Assembly: GCA_947465345.1 (NCBI GenBank)
Contig: CANHZL010000007.1
Coordinates: forward strand, 1 to 33,439
Origin: Opitutia bacterium
GTDB lineage: Bacteria; Verrucomicrobiota; Verrucomicrobiae; Opitutales; UBA953
DNA: 33,439 bases
Direction of reading: 5' to 3'
Each line of letters opens with the position of its first letter. Position 1 is the stretch's first letter. This document shows, in pieces, positions 6,860 through 14,882 of the stretch. The translations under genes and the position numbers were made by a program. Under the pieces are notes generated by a model. That model made no database searches and was not told the origin of the DNA. It saw nothing but the letters and a program-made list of their open reading frames with translations.

Positions 6860-8337
6860 AAGCCACGATTGCAGCCCTCCTCGCCGCCGCTTCGCTTTCC
6901 GCGGCGTCCTACGACCTCGCCGACATCCTGACCGCGAGCACCGCGGCGGACACCCGCGCGAAGGATTGGAAGCCGAGCGATGGCCTCGCGCTCGAGGTCA
7001 GCGGTATGGACTGGACCACCGACGGAAAGCTCGCGCTTTCGATTCGCAAGGGCGAGGTCTGGGTCCTTGACGGCGTCCTCGACGCCAAGCCGAATAAAGT
7101 CAGCTACAAGCTCTTCGCCTCCGGCCTGCACGAACCGCTTGGATTGCTACGCGACGGCAAGGACCTACTCGTCACCCAGCGCACCGAGACCACGCGTTTG
7201 CGTGACACGAATGGCGACGGCGTCGCCGACGAATACCTCACCGCTGGCGCAGGCTGGAACGTCTCTGGTGCCTATCATGGTTATGCTTACGGCCCCAAGC
7301 GCGACGGACTCGGACAGCTCTGGGTCACGCTCAATGTGGACATGGGTGACCACGCCGACAATAAGGCACCGTGGCGCGGCTGGGGTGGCATCCTCGGCAA
7401 AGACGGCAAGTTCGTGCCCATGGCGGCCGGCATGCGTTCGCCTTGTGGCCTCGGCGCGAACCTCGCGGGCGATTTGTTCTGTGTCGATCAGCAGGGCACC
7501 TGGATCCCTACCACGCCGATCTACCACCTGCGCAAAGGCGCGTTCTTCCTGAACCCAGAAGGCATTGCGTCCGAGAAGCTACCCGAGTCGCCGCTCAAGC
7601 TTTCCGCCAAGATTCCGGAGAAGCGTCCGTACCCCGAAGCCCTCAAGGCCTTGCCCGAAATGCGTCCGCCCGCGATTTGGATGCCATATAACAAGATGGG
7701 ACGCAGCGGCACCGACCTCGCCACTTGCGATGCTGGCGGTAAGTTCGGACCGTTCGACGGGCAGATGTTCGTGGCCGAGTTCACCGACGCCAAGATCAGC
7801 CGCGTCTTTATGGAGAAGGTCGCCGGCGAGTATCAGGGCGCCTGCTTCCCGTTCGTCGGCGGCTTTGCCTCTGGTATTGTGCGTCTCAGCTTCGCCCCAG
7901 ATGGTTCCCTCATGGTCGGCATGACTAGTCGTGGCTGGTCTTCGCTCGGCACCAAGGCCTACGGCCTGCAGCGCCTTCGCTATAACGGCACCTTGCCGTT
8001 CGCCATCAAGGAGATGAAGGCCAAGCCGGATGGCTTCGAACTCACCTTCACCAAGCCCGTCGATATCGCCCGCGCTGGGGACGTCGCCTCGTACCGCATG
8101 ACTAATTACACGCTCTTCTATTCGGGTGCGTACGGCAGCGACGAGATCCAGTCCGCCTCGAATGGCATCGTCTCGGCCAAGGTTGCCTCGGACGGCCTCA
8201 GCGTGTGCCTCAAGGTCGACGGCCTCCGTGAACTTTATATCCACGAGCTCCATGCCGATGGCATTCGCTCGGCGGCTGGCGAATCGCTGGACCATGCGGA
8301 TGCCTATTACACGCTGAACCGTCTACCGAAGAACTGA
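6856..8337 (+). CDS. Secreted PVC-type beta-propeller protein (membrane-bound dehydrogenase-like, DUF7133-like)
   Basis: 493 aa, starting in an ATGA overlap with the cytochrome stop. An N-terminal signal peptide (MKATIAALLAAASLSAASYD) is followed by a propeller-like domain: VSGMDWTTDGKLALSIRKGE, then LHEPLGLLRDGKDLLVTQRT, a calcium-binding-like DTNGDGVADE at 117-126, GHLH-type repeats replaced by AYHGYAYGPKRDGLGQLWV, and MRSPCGLGANLAGDLFCVD. These features match the large secreted proteins of Planctomycetes/Verrucomicrobia labelled 'membrane-bound dehydrogenase', which usually occur next to or fused with a c-type cytochrome. No PQQ-binding signature is obvious. The enzymatic role is inferred: a periplasmic sugar dehydrogenase or binding module coupled to the pentahaem protein. 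Confidence 0.8.
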   Translation: MKATIAALLAAASLSAASYDLADILTASTAADTRAKDWKPSDGLALEVSGMDWTTDGKLALSIRKGEVWVLDGVLDAKPNKVSYKLFASGLHEPLGLLRDGKDLLVTQRTETTRLRDTNGDGVADEYLTAGAGWNVSGAYHGYAYGPKRDGLGQLWVTLNVDMGDHADNKAPWRGWGGILGKDGKFVPMAAGMRSPCGLGANLAGDLFCVDQQGTWIPTTPIYHLRKGAFFLNPEGIASEKLPESPLKLSAKIPEKRPYPEALKALPEMRPPAIWMPYNKMGRSGTDLATCDAGGKFGPFDGQMFVAEFTDAKISRVFMEKVAGEYQGACFPFVGGFASGIVRLSFAPDGSLMVGMTSRGWSSLGTKAYGLQRLRYNGTLPFAIKEMKAKPDGFELTFTKPVDIARAGDVASYRMTNYTLFYSGAYGSDEIQSASNGIVSAKVASDGLSVCLKVDGLRELYIHELHADGIRSAAGESLDHADAYYTLNRLPKN

Positions 8338-8373
8338 CTCGCAACGGGGAGGTAATCCTTTCCTCTTGGGGGC

Positions 8374-9738
8374 TTGGACAACTCGCCGACCATCCGCGCC
8401 GAAATCGGCCCCACGCTCAAGCTAGCGATCCCCATCATGTTGGGGATGCTTGGCTACGGCCTGATGTTCGTCGTGGATGTTGCGATGGCTGGTCACCTCG
8501 GAGAGACTGCCTTGGCCGCGTCGGCCCTAGCCTCGAACCTTAATTATATCCCTTATGTCTTCGGCATCGGCGTCGTCGGAGCCATCGCCGTGTATCAGTC
8601 GCAGGATAATGGCGCCGGCGTGGAGGAATCCTCACCCGCAATCCTACGGCATGGCATGGTCCTGGCCGTCGTCATTAGCATCGTTGCCGCGATTGTTTCG
8701 CATTGGTCGGCCCAGTTTATCCCGCTGCTCGGCTCGCCGAAGCCCGTCTCGGACGAGGCGCAGGAGTTCTTCATCCTCATGTCATGGGCGATGGTGCCCG
8801 GCCTGGCCTTCCACGCCTTGCGTGGGCATCGCGATTCGCAGCACCAGCCGTGGATCTCGCTCGCGTGGCTGAGCCTCGGCATCCTCGCCAACATCTTCTT
8901 CAACTGGCTGTGGATGTTCGGCCATTGGGGGTTCCCGGCGCTGGGACTCGCCGGCGCTGGCTGGGCCACGCTCGTCGCCCGCTTGGTCATGCTTATTGGA
9001 CTGTGGTTCACGCCTGGTCGGGGCGAGGTGCGCTGGGCAGACGGCCTGCAGATGGCCGTCTTCCGTCGACTCATGAAGACCGGCTGGCCGGCGGGTCTGC
9101 ATAGCCTCAGTGAAGTCGGCATCTTCGCCATCGTCCCCGTCATGGCCGGCTGGCTCAGCGCCACCGCGCAGGCCGCTCACCAAGTCGCCATCAGTACCGC
9201 CTCCGCCGCGTTCATGTTGCCGCTCGGCCTCGGCATCGCCGCCGGCATCCGCGTCGGCGAAGCTTATGGCGCCAAGGACCCGCGCAAGGTGCAAGCCATC
9301 GGCCTCGGCGCCTTGATTATGGGCGGCCTCATCATGGCCGCTTACGGCCTCGGGATGATCCTGCTGCGCCCGTTGCTCATGGCGACGTATGGCGTCGCTG
9401 AGACCGGGACCGCCGCGCTCGCTTCTACGTTGCTCATCTTCGCCGCCGTGTGGGCGCCCTTCGACGGCGTGCAGGTCGTGGCGGCCTACCTCCTCCGGTC
9501 GGTCAATCGGGCCGCCTGGGCCTCGTGGAGCGTCTTCATCGTCTACTGGCTGTTCTGCTTGCCCTTGGCGCTCGCCCTGGCTTTCCGGCCCGGGTTCCGG
9601 ATTTTCGGTATTCCCGTCGGTTACTTTGACCTCGGGGCCGTGGGCATCTGGATCTCGCTAGCGACCGGGCTGATCGTCGTATCGCTGGCCATGGCGTGGA
9701 AGTTCCGCCAGGCCGCACAGGCTGGCGTGGACGCCTGA
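8374..9738 (+). CDS. MATE family multidrug/sodium antiporter
   Basis: 454-aa integral membrane protein with about 12 hydrophobic segments in two homologous halves. The opening IGPTLKLAIPIMLGMLGYGL and VVDVAMAGHLGETALAASALA, and the second-half LHSLSEVGIFAIVPVMAGWL with TAQAAHQVAIST, are classic for the NorM/DinF type. These proteins export cationic drugs or metabolites in exchange for Na+ or H+. The start is a TTG at 8374; an in-frame TAA lies at 8353 and no ATG or GTG falls between, so TTG is the best choice unless the first helix is truncated. It starts 36 bases after the propeller gene and could be read through from that operon, but nothing ties it functionally. Confidence 0.92.
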   Translation: MDNSPTIRAEIGPTLKLAIPIMLGMLGYGLMFVVDVAMAGHLGETALAASALASNLNYIPYVFGIGVVGAIAVYQSQDNGAGVEESSPAILRHGMVLAVVISIVAAIVSHWSAQFIPLLGSPKPVSDEAQEFFILMSWAMVPGLAFHALRGHRDSQHQPWISLAWLSLGILANIFFNWLWMFGHWGFPALGLAGAGWATLVARLVMLIGLWFTPGRGEVRWADGLQMAVFRRLMKTGWPAGLHSLSEVGIFAIVPVMAGWLSATAQAAHQVAISTASAAFMLPLGLGIAAGIRVGEAYGAKDPRKVQAIGLGALIMGGLIMAAYGLGMILLRPLLMATYGVAETGTAALASTLLIFAAVWAPFDGVQVVAAYLLRSVNRAAWASWSVFIVYWLFCLPLALALAFRPGFRIFGIPVGYFDLGAVGIWISLATGLIVVSLAMAWKFRQAAQAGVDA

Positions 9739-9832
9739 GGCCGTCACCTCGTTGGCACGGGCGGGTTGGGGAATCTTAACATCGCGAGGCTTTGCTTAGC
9801 TGGGTGGGGGCTTACGCTGAAAGCGCACCCCA

Positions 9833-10096
9833 ATGCACCTCACTCAGAACATCACCCTCAGTCGGGAGATGGATGAAGATCCGGAATATGGTTTCCGCGA
9901 GGAAGCCGAAGTCGACGTCACGCTCATGTCCTTGGAAAAGCTGCAACTGCTCGTAGTCGAACTACGTGCATGCGGGGCTTATCCTCAGGCCATCGAGCGC
10001 GTCTGCGATTATGTCGTACATGACCGTGTGTACGCCGATTCCACCCGATCGCTTTTCCAGTCCACCCTGGAAATCATCCGTAACCGAGCCGGCTAG
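9833..10096 (+). CDS. Small hypothetical protein (87 aa)
   Basis: ORF with ATG and TAG whose product I do not recognise. It is acidic at the N-terminus ([20 protein letters not shown]), then has a predicted helical part ([15 protein letters not shown] and [15 protein letters not shown]). No signal peptide, membrane segment or cysteine cluster is present. The base composition resembles neighbouring genes, and no competing gene exists on either strand in this interval, which supports it as a real small gene. It stands alone between the MATE gene (94 bases upstream) and the convergent rplU-rpmA pair. A CCCGGG-N5-CCCGGG hairpin at 10123-10139 lies just downstream but has no T-tract. Confidence 0.6.
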   Translation: MHLTQNITLSREMDEDPEYGFREEAEVDVTLMSLEKLQLLVVELRACGAYPQAIERVCDYVVHDRVYADSTRSLFQSTLEIIRNRAG

Positions 10097-10173
10097 GCGC
10101 CGGCCCGAAGGACAAGGCGAGACCCGGGCCGCTCCCGGGGGAGGGGAGCGTCGTCGCATGGTCCGTAAAACAA

Positions 10174-10199
10174 AGAAGCCGACCAGACGGTCGGCTTCT
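10174..10199 (-). terminator. Intrinsic terminator of rplU-rpmA
   Basis: Perfect 11-bp stem (AGAAGCCGACC at 10174-10184 with GGTCGGCTTCT at 10189-10199) and a four-base loop. On the minus strand it is followed by a T-rich run (TTGTTTTA). It lies 20 bases after the rpmA stop. Read on the plus strand it could also stop transcripts of the 87-aa ORF. Confidence 0.85.
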
Positions 10200-10219
10200 C
10201 GGGAGGCTGGCGGAGCAGC

Positions 10220-10489
10220 TTACTTAATCGAGCAAGCGGTGGAGGTCGTCGGAACGATCTCAACCTTGCGGTGCTCAGCGTCCCACTTGACGAGGCCGTC
10301 GGCCTTGGCGAAGAGGGTGTGGTCGCGGCCCATGCCGACATTGCGGCCAGCATTCATGCGGGTACCGCGCTGGCGGATGATGATCGAACCTGCGGTGGCG
10401 AATTCGCCGCCGTAAAGCTTCACGCCGAGGCGCTTGGAGGTGGAATCGCGGCCGTTGGAGGAAGTGCCGCCGCCTTTCTTTGTTGCCAT
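10220..10489 (-). CDS. rpmA: 50S ribosomal protein L27
   Basis: 89-aa large-subunit protein whose N-terminus reaches the peptidyl-transferase centre. The hallmark start [16 protein letters not shown] and the segments [20 protein letters not shown] and [17 protein letters not shown] are diagnostic. There is no cleavable N-terminal extension of the Firmicutes kind. It follows rplU by 20 bases in the usual rplU-rpmA order; obgE, often the next gene, is absent. No Shine-Dalgarno sequence precedes the ATG (upstream ends CGTCCTACCACC). Confidence 0.97.
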   Translation of the reverse strand: MATKKGGGTSSNGRDSTSKRLGVKLYGGEFATAGSIIIRQRGTRMNAGRNVGMGRDHTLFAKADGLVKWDAEHRKVEIVPTTSTACSIK

Positions 10490-10509
10490 GGTGGTAGGAC
10501 GTTAAGGGG

Positions 10510-10824
10510 TTAAGCAGAGATGGACTCGACCTTGATCACCGACAGCTCCTGGCGGTGTCCGCGACGGCGGTAGTAGCCCTTACGGCGGCGGTGCTTGAAG
10601 ATGTCGATCTTGTCGCCGCGCTTGTTCTCAAGGATCTTGGCGGTGACCTTCGCGCCGGGGACGGTCGGGGTGCCGATCTTGGCGTCAGCGCCTGAGCCCA
10701 CGAGGAGGACCTGGTCAAAGGTGAGGATGTCCCCTTCGTTCTTACCAGGGTACTGGTTAACGATGAGGATGTCGCCCTGAGTGACGGTGAATTGGCGACC
10801 GGAGGTGATAAATGTGGCCTTCAT
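10510..10824 (-). CDS. rplU: 50S ribosomal protein L21
   Basis: 104-aa 23S-rRNA-binding protein. I chose the ATG at 10824 ([18 protein letters not shown]) rather than the upstream in-frame ATG at 10869, because L21 normally begins with a short M-(Y/K)-A-(I/T) strand and the extra 15 residues ([10 protein letters not shown]...) are not ribosomal. The C-terminal signature [20 protein letters not shown] is typical of L21. It is the first gene of rplU-rpmA. The promoter should lie in the 217-base divergent region shared with the hexapeptide-protein gene, which contains a G-rich run at 10896-10922. Confidence 0.96.
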   Translation of the reverse strand: MKATFITSGRQFTVTQGDILIVNQYPGKNEGDILTFDQVLLVGSGADAKIGTPTVPGAKVTAKILENKRGDKIDIFKHRRRKGYYRRRGHRQELSVIKVESISA

Positions 10825-10895
10825 GGCTGTCGGAAGGTCGGAGCAAACGGAGTGAGGGGGCGTTGGCAAGGGGAATTATGGGGATTGCTCTGATA

Positions 10896-10922
10896 GGGCC
10901 AGGGGTAGGGCTAGGGCTGGGG
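10896..10922 (+). other. Potential G-quadruplex motif in the rplU/hexapeptide-protein divergent region
   Basis: Five G-runs of 3-4 bases (10896-10898, 10902-10905, 10908-10910, 10914-10916, 10919-10922) separated by loops of only 2-3 bases. This satisfies a strict G-quadruplex pattern on the plus strand. The run is flanked by a direct repeat GGGCCAG (10896-10902 and 10920-10926). It lies 72 bases upstream of the rplU start and 120 upstream of the gene at 11042. Function is unknown. Confidence 0.5.
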
Positions 10923-11041
10923 CCAGTAAAATGGTGAGCGTGGCTTCGATTGGGGGCTTTTATGGGAAAAACGGGCGAAAACATGGGTGGTCGGGCGGGT
11001 TCGGTCTTCCCTGTCTGGGGTAGGTGCTTAATTCTCGGGAG

Positions 11042-11617
11042 ATGAACCCTTTCCACCAAGGTGGCCAGTTCGAGGACCCGGCTGATGCGGACGAAGCCCT
11101 GTCGAAGGAGCTGACCCGGAATCTTTCTAGAGGGCCCAGCGTGCATGCCACGGCCTTCGTCCATTCCAAGGCGGTGGTCATCGGTAACGTCACCGTCGGC
11201 CCGAAGGCCAGTGTCTGGCCCTGCGCCGTGCTGCGCGGAGATATCGCCCCAATTGAGATCGGCGAAGGCAGCAACATCCAGGACGGGGCGGTCGTGCATG
11301 TCGCCGACGGTCTACCGGCCAAGATTGGGGCCCGCGTCACGGTCGGTCACCTGGCGATGATTCACGCCTGCGTGATCGGCGACGAGTGCCTGATCGGGAT
11401 GCATGCCACCGTCCTCGACGGCGCCGTCATCGGCGCGCAGTCGATCGTCGGGGCCAATTCCCTCGTCACCAAGGGCACGCAGGTGCCGCCCGGTTCGCTC
11501 GTCATGGGTTCCCCGGCCAAGGTCGTGCGCCCGCTGACGGCCGCCGAACGCGCCTCGTTGCCCGGTTGGGCGGAGAAGTACGTCAAGGTCGCCGCCCACC
11601 ATCGTCGCTTCGATTGA
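11042..11617 (+). CDS. Gamma-carbonic-anhydrase-like protein (YrdA/PaaY family, left-handed beta-helix)
   Basis: 191 aa from the ATG at 11042; a GTG at 11024 would add six residues. The hexapeptide-repeat beta-helix is evident (VIGNVTVGPKASVWPCAVLRGD, IGARVTVGHLAMIHACVIGD, IGMHATVLDGAVIGAQSIV). The three His that bind the metal in gamma-class carbonic anhydrases align as His86 (VVHV), His103 (VGH) and His108 (MIHAC), so a trimeric zinc/iron enzyme is plausible. Many YrdA/CaiE-like members have no proven activity. The first 30 residues are an atypical acidic extension. The stop overlaps the TTG of the next gene (TTGA), suggesting translational coupling. Confidence 0.9.
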   Translation: MNPFHQGGQFEDPADADEALSKELTRNLSRGPSVHATAFVHSKAVVIGNVTVGPKASVWPCAVLRGDIAPIEIGEGSNIQDGAVVHVADGLPAKIGARVTVGHLAMIHACVIGDECLIGMHATVLDGAVIGAQSIVGANSLVTKGTQVPPGSLVMGSPAKVVRPLTAAERASLPGWAEKYVKVAAHHRRFD

Positions 11618-12486
11618 GCGTCGCACCTGCCAGTCAGGTCGTGCTCGGCCCCGCGGAATGGCGGGCTCGCCGCGCGGCGCACGAGGCGCGTGCGGACCGG
11701 CTTGTCGAGGCGCGGCGCGCGCGAGCGCAGAAGGGCGAGCGAGACCCCGTCGAAGATTTCCTCTTCACCTATTATCCGTTTCGCTTCTCGGCCGTCCGGC
11801 GGTGGACACCGGGTGCTGGTGTGGCGTTGGAAGATGCCGAAGAGCTCGTCGACGACCGTCGCTTCCTGCGCGGTTCCGATGGACTCGTCCGGGTGGCCTT
11901 ACCTGACGAAGCCCAAGCCGGCCGGCTCGCCTTCAGCTTGAAGCTCTGTCGGGCGGTCGCGACGCGCGCAGCCTTCCATGGCTGCTTTGGTTTGCACGAG
12001 TGGGCGATGGTCTTCGGGCAGGCGGAGCAGCGCCGGCATGGCGCATGGCCGTTGCGGCTCGGCGCGGAGGGCACCGATGCCGTCGTGCGTTCGATGCCCG
12101 TGCGTTGTACGCATTACGATGCCTTCCGCTTCTTCACGCCGGGTGCGCGGCCGTTGAATAAACTCGCGCCGACCCTCGACGCGCGCGTCGAGAACGAGCA
12201 ACCCGGGTGCGTGCACGTCACCATGGATCTTTTCAAGTGGGCGATGAAGGCACAGCCCTGGGTCTCGGCGGAACTCGCCGCGGACGCCTTCGAGCTCGCG
12301 CACGTCGCCCGCTCGGTCGATATGCGCGCCAGCCCTTATGACTTCTCTACCATCGGCCTGAAGCCCATCGCAATCGAGACCGCCGAAGGCCGAGGCGAAT
12401 ACGAAGTCGAGCAGCGGCGGTTATCGGCCTTAGCCGAACCCGTCCGTGCGCGGCTCATTGCCGAGTTCGTCCGCGCGCTCGCCTGA
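11614..12486 (+). CDS. Conserved protein of the family often annotated '3-methyladenine DNA glycosylase'
   Basis: 290 aa when started at the TTG (11614) that overlaps the preceding stop; a GTG at 11641 is an alternative. Conserved-looking blocks are DPVEDFLFTYYPFRFSAVRRW (about 44-64), GLHEWAMVFG (126-135), RCTHYDAFRFFTPGARPLN (164-182) and AHVARSVDMRASPYD (229-243). I recognise these from a family of about 290 residues, found in actinobacteria among others, that carries the glycosylase label. To my knowledge that label is weakly supported and no HhH-GPD or AAG-like motif is seen. His and Asp/Glu residues are conserved enough to suggest an enzyme. Treat the function as unproven. It converges on the DUF1080 gene. 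Confidence 0.75.
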   Translation: MSVAPASQVVLGPAEWRARRAAHEARADRLVEARRARAQKGERDPVEDFLFTYYPFRFSAVRRWTPGAGVALEDAEELVDDRRFLRGSDGLVRVALPDEAQAGRLAFSLKLCRAVATRAAFHGCFGLHEWAMVFGQAEQRRHGAWPLRLGAEGTDAVVRSMPVRCTHYDAFRFFTPGARPLNKLAPTLDARVENEQPGCVHVTMDLFKWAMKAQPWVSAELAADAFELAHVARSVDMRASPYDFSTIGLKPIAIETAEGRGEYEVEQRRLSALAEPVRARLIAEFVRALA

Positions 12487-12499
12487 GGTGACGGCGCAA

Positions 12500-12525
12500 A
12501 AAGGCGGACCCAATGGTCCGCCTTT
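12500..12525. terminator. Bidirectional intrinsic terminator
   Basis: Perfect 11-bp stem (AAAGGCGGACC, 12500-12510, with GGTCCGCCTTT, 12515-12525) and loop CAAT, located between two convergent genes. The minus strand reads a T-run (CCTTTTTGCG) after the stem and the plus strand reads CCTTTCGCTT, so it should work best for the DUF1080 transcript. Confidence 0.85.
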
Positions 12526-12545
12526 CGCTTCGATTGACCGACTGC

Positions 12546-13196
12546 TCAGGGCAGGCGTTCGACGACGATGTCCTTGTAGTCGACCTTGCAGCCCGGGTCA
12601 TGTGCCTGGAGGGCAAAGGTGCCGGAGCCGACCTTGCGGCCGTCCATGCCCTTGGGCGGGATCCAGTCTTCCGGCTGGGTGAAGTCGACGGTCTGCTTGC
12701 CGTCGATCCAGACCTGAATGTGTTTTCCTTCGACGCGGATATGGTATTCGAACCAGACGTTGTCGGGTGCGGCGGGGATATTCATCACGTCGCGCACGGC
12801 GTAGAGTCCACCGGTCTTCTTCTTGTCGCCGTGCGTCGCATTGACCTGGCATTCGAAGCCGAGCTTCGGCCAGCTCTTTTCCTGATATTGGGCGTGGAAG
12901 TAGATGCCGGAGTTGGCCTTCTCGTAGGTCTTTACCTTCGCCTTGAAGTCGAAGTTGGTGAAGGAGGCCTTACCGTCGGCTCCGACGTAGTAGAGGTGGT
13001 CGGCCGAGCCGCCGCGCACCTGGAGGACGCCATCGACGACCCTGTAGGTGCCTTCGGGGGCGGTGGTCGTGGCTTTCCAGCCGGCGAGGGACTTGCCGTC
13101 GAACAGCTGAATCGTTTCGCCAGCGAACGCGGCGTAAGAGCTCAGGAAGAGCGCGGCCGTGGCCAGCAGGGTGGTGCGGAGGGGTGAGGAGCTCAT
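12546..13196 (-). CDS. Secreted DUF1080 (3-keto-disaccharide hydrolase-like) protein
   Basis: 216 aa from the ATG at 13196, which gives a standard signal peptide (TTLLATAALFLSSYAAFAGE); another ATG at 13220 adds eight residues. The mature protein is a concanavalin-like beta-sandwich of the DUF1080 type: ETIQLFDGKSLAGWK near the start, NSGIYFHAQYQEK, GFECQVNATHGD, KKTGGLYAVRDV and WFEYHIRVEGKHIQVWIDG. Some DUF1080 members cleave 3-keto-glycosides; many are uncharacterised. It begins 43 bases after the NtrC-type regulator, so the two are probably cotranscribed. It may act on oxidised sugars together with the exported operon at 3130-8337, though that link is only thematic. Confidence 0.88.
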   Translation of the reverse strand: MSSSPLRTTLLATAALFLSSYAAFAGETIQLFDGKSLAGWKATTTAPEGTYRVVDGVLQVRGGSADHLYYVGADGKASFTNFDFKAKVKTYEKANSGIYFHAQYQEKSWPKLGFECQVNATHGDKKKTGGLYAVRDVMNIPAAPDNVWFEYHIRVEGKHIQVWIDGKQTVDFTQPEDWIPPKGMDGRKVGSGTFALQAHDPGCKVDYKDIVVERLP

Positions 13197-13239
13197 GGGG
13201 TAGCGCCTAACCAAACCCATTCCCAGCCCGAGGCAAAGA

Positions 13240-14727
13240 TTAAGTGAAGACCTTGATGCCAGCCTCGCGCATCTCGAGCAGACGCTTCTTAAGTGTCGAG
13301 CGGTTGATGCCGAGGATCATCGCAGAGCGGAGCTGGTTGCCGCGGGTCTCTTCCATGGCCCGGCGGATCATCTCCATTTCGATGACCGTGAGGATGGATT
13401 TACCATCGTTCGCGCGGCACTGCTTGTAGATGGTATCGTAGGCAGGGATGAGTCCGGCCAACGGGGCGGCGGCCTCCGTCGTCGCGGCGATGGCCGCGAC
13501 GGGGGCCACGGCCAAGATGGGGGTCTTACGTGGATTCAGGACGTCTTGGGGGAGGTCCTTGGGTAGGATTGTCTCGCCCTTGGCGAGCACGTTGGCGCGC
13601 TGCACGACGTTCTCGAGCTCGCGAACGTTGCCTGGCCAGTCGTAGGCGAGCAGCGCGTCGAGGGCTTCGTTGGACAGGCGCTTCGGCTTGATCTTCTTCG
13701 CGGCGGCCTGGCGCTGTAGCATGTAGTCCACGAGCAGAGGGACGTCGCCCTTGCGGTGGCGGAGCGCGGGCAGGCGGATGCGGAAGACGTTGAGGCGGTA
13801 GTAGAGGTCCTCGCGGAACTGGCGGGTGGCCACCATGGCCTCGAGGTCCTTATTCGTCGCGGCGACGAGGCGCACGCTGATCTTCACGGTCGTCGTACCG
13901 CCGACGCGCTGAATCTCGCCTTCCTGGATGGCGCGCAGGACCTTGGTCTGCGTGGGCAGGGACATGTCGCCGATTTCGTCGAGGAAGATGGTGCCTCCGT
14001 CGCAGAGCTCGAACTTACCAAGCTTCTGGTTGGCCGCACCCGTGAAGGCGCCCTTCTCGTGGCCGAATAGCTCGGACTCGATGAGGTTTTCTGGGATGGC
14101 CGCGCAATTGACCGCGAGGAACGTGCCTTTGGCGCGCAGGGAGTGCTGGTGGAGGCAGCGGGCGACGAGCTCTTTGCCTGTTCCGCTTTCGCCGGTGATG
14201 AGCACGGTGGCGTCGCTCGCGGCGACCTGGCCGATCGACTTCAGGACTTCCTGCATCGGCTCGGAGCTGCCGACGATGCCTTCCTTGTAGTCAGCGGGAT
14301 TGACGAGCGTGCGCGTGGACTTCGTGGCGGCGGCTAGGTCGCGGCGCGCCGAGAGGGCCTTGTCGACAAGCGTGATGAGTTTCGCCTGGTCGAAGGGCTT
14401 CATCACGTAGTCGTACGCGCCGAATTTCATCGCCTCGATCGCAGTCTGTGTGGTGCCGAATGCGGTCATCAAAATCACCATCGCCTGTGGCTGCGCGCCG
14501 CGGAGCATCTGCAAGGTCTCGATGCCAGTCATGCCGCCCATGCGGTTGTCCAGCAGGATGACGTCAGGCTGCTCGCGCTTCGCGGCGATGACGCCGGTCT
14601 CACCGCTGTCGGCTTCGATCACCGTATGTCCGAGGCCAGCAAGTGCGCGCCGGAGCGAGTAGCGCAGGTCCTTGTCATCATCGATGACCAGGACTTTGGC
14701 TGACGCGGCTGAAGATGTGGCACTCAT
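13240..14727 (-). CDS. Sigma-54-dependent response regulator, NtrC family
   Basis: 495-aa transcription activator with three domains. The receiver (11-125) has VIDDDKD, phospho-acceptor Asp60 (ILLDNRM), Thr88 and Lys110. The AAA+ domain (about 150-385) has Walker A GESGTGKE (179-186), the sigma-54-contacting GAFTGA loop (226-231) and Walker B GGTIFLDE (244-251). A Fis-type HTH lies at the C-terminus ([20 protein letters not shown]). A long Ala/Pro-rich linker (about 405-430) precedes the HTH. It activates RNA polymerase with sigma-54 after phosphorylation. No sensor kinase gene is nearby, so it is an orphan regulator. It sits upstream of the DUF1080 gene and divergent from the SanA-like gene. 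Confidence 0.95.
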   Translation of the reverse strand: MSATSSAASAKVLVIDDDKDLRYSLRRALAGLGHTVIEADSGETGVIAAKREQPDVILLDNRMGGMTGIETLQMLRGAQPQAMVILMTAFGTTQTAIEAMKFGAYDYVMKPFDQAKLITLVDKALSARRDLAAATKSTRTLVNPADYKEGIVGSSEPMQEVLKSIGQVAASDATVLITGESGTGKELVARCLHQHSLRAKGTFLAVNCAAIPENLIESELFGHEKGAFTGAANQKLGKFELCDGGTIFLDEIGDMSLPTQTKVLRAIQEGEIQRVGGTTTVKISVRLVAATNKDLEAMVATRQFREDLYYRLNVFRIRLPALRHRKGDVPLLVDYMLQRQAAAKKIKPKRLSNEALDALLAYDWPGNVRELENVVQRANVLAKGETILPKDLPQDVLNPRKTPILAVAPVAAIAATTEAAAPLAGLIPAYDTIYKQCRANDGKSILTVIEMEMIRRAMEETRGNQLRSAMILGINRSTLKKRLLEMREAGIKVFT

Positions 14728-14882
14728 ATTGAGTAAAAGTAGGCAGAATCCGTGCCATAGGGAGGCGGTCTCTTAAAATGACCTAATACCACCTTTTGGC
14801 AACCTGTTGGTGCTTAAATTTAATCAAACCCATAGGGATCACCCCCCTTGCCAACTGAATTTTGGGCGTAATTGTCGTTTCC

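Noticed and set aside
11386..11613. Upstream extension of the '3-methyladenine glycosylase'-family frame into the hexapeptide-protein gene
   Set aside because: The extension lies fully inside the other gene in another frame and has no family similarity; the TTG at the overlap gives the usual ~290-aa length.
14796..14812. Sigma-54 promoter (TTGGCAACCTGTTGGT)
   Set aside because: The -24-like TTGGCA is good but the -12 element reads GT instead of the essential GC, so I list it only as a repeat pair.
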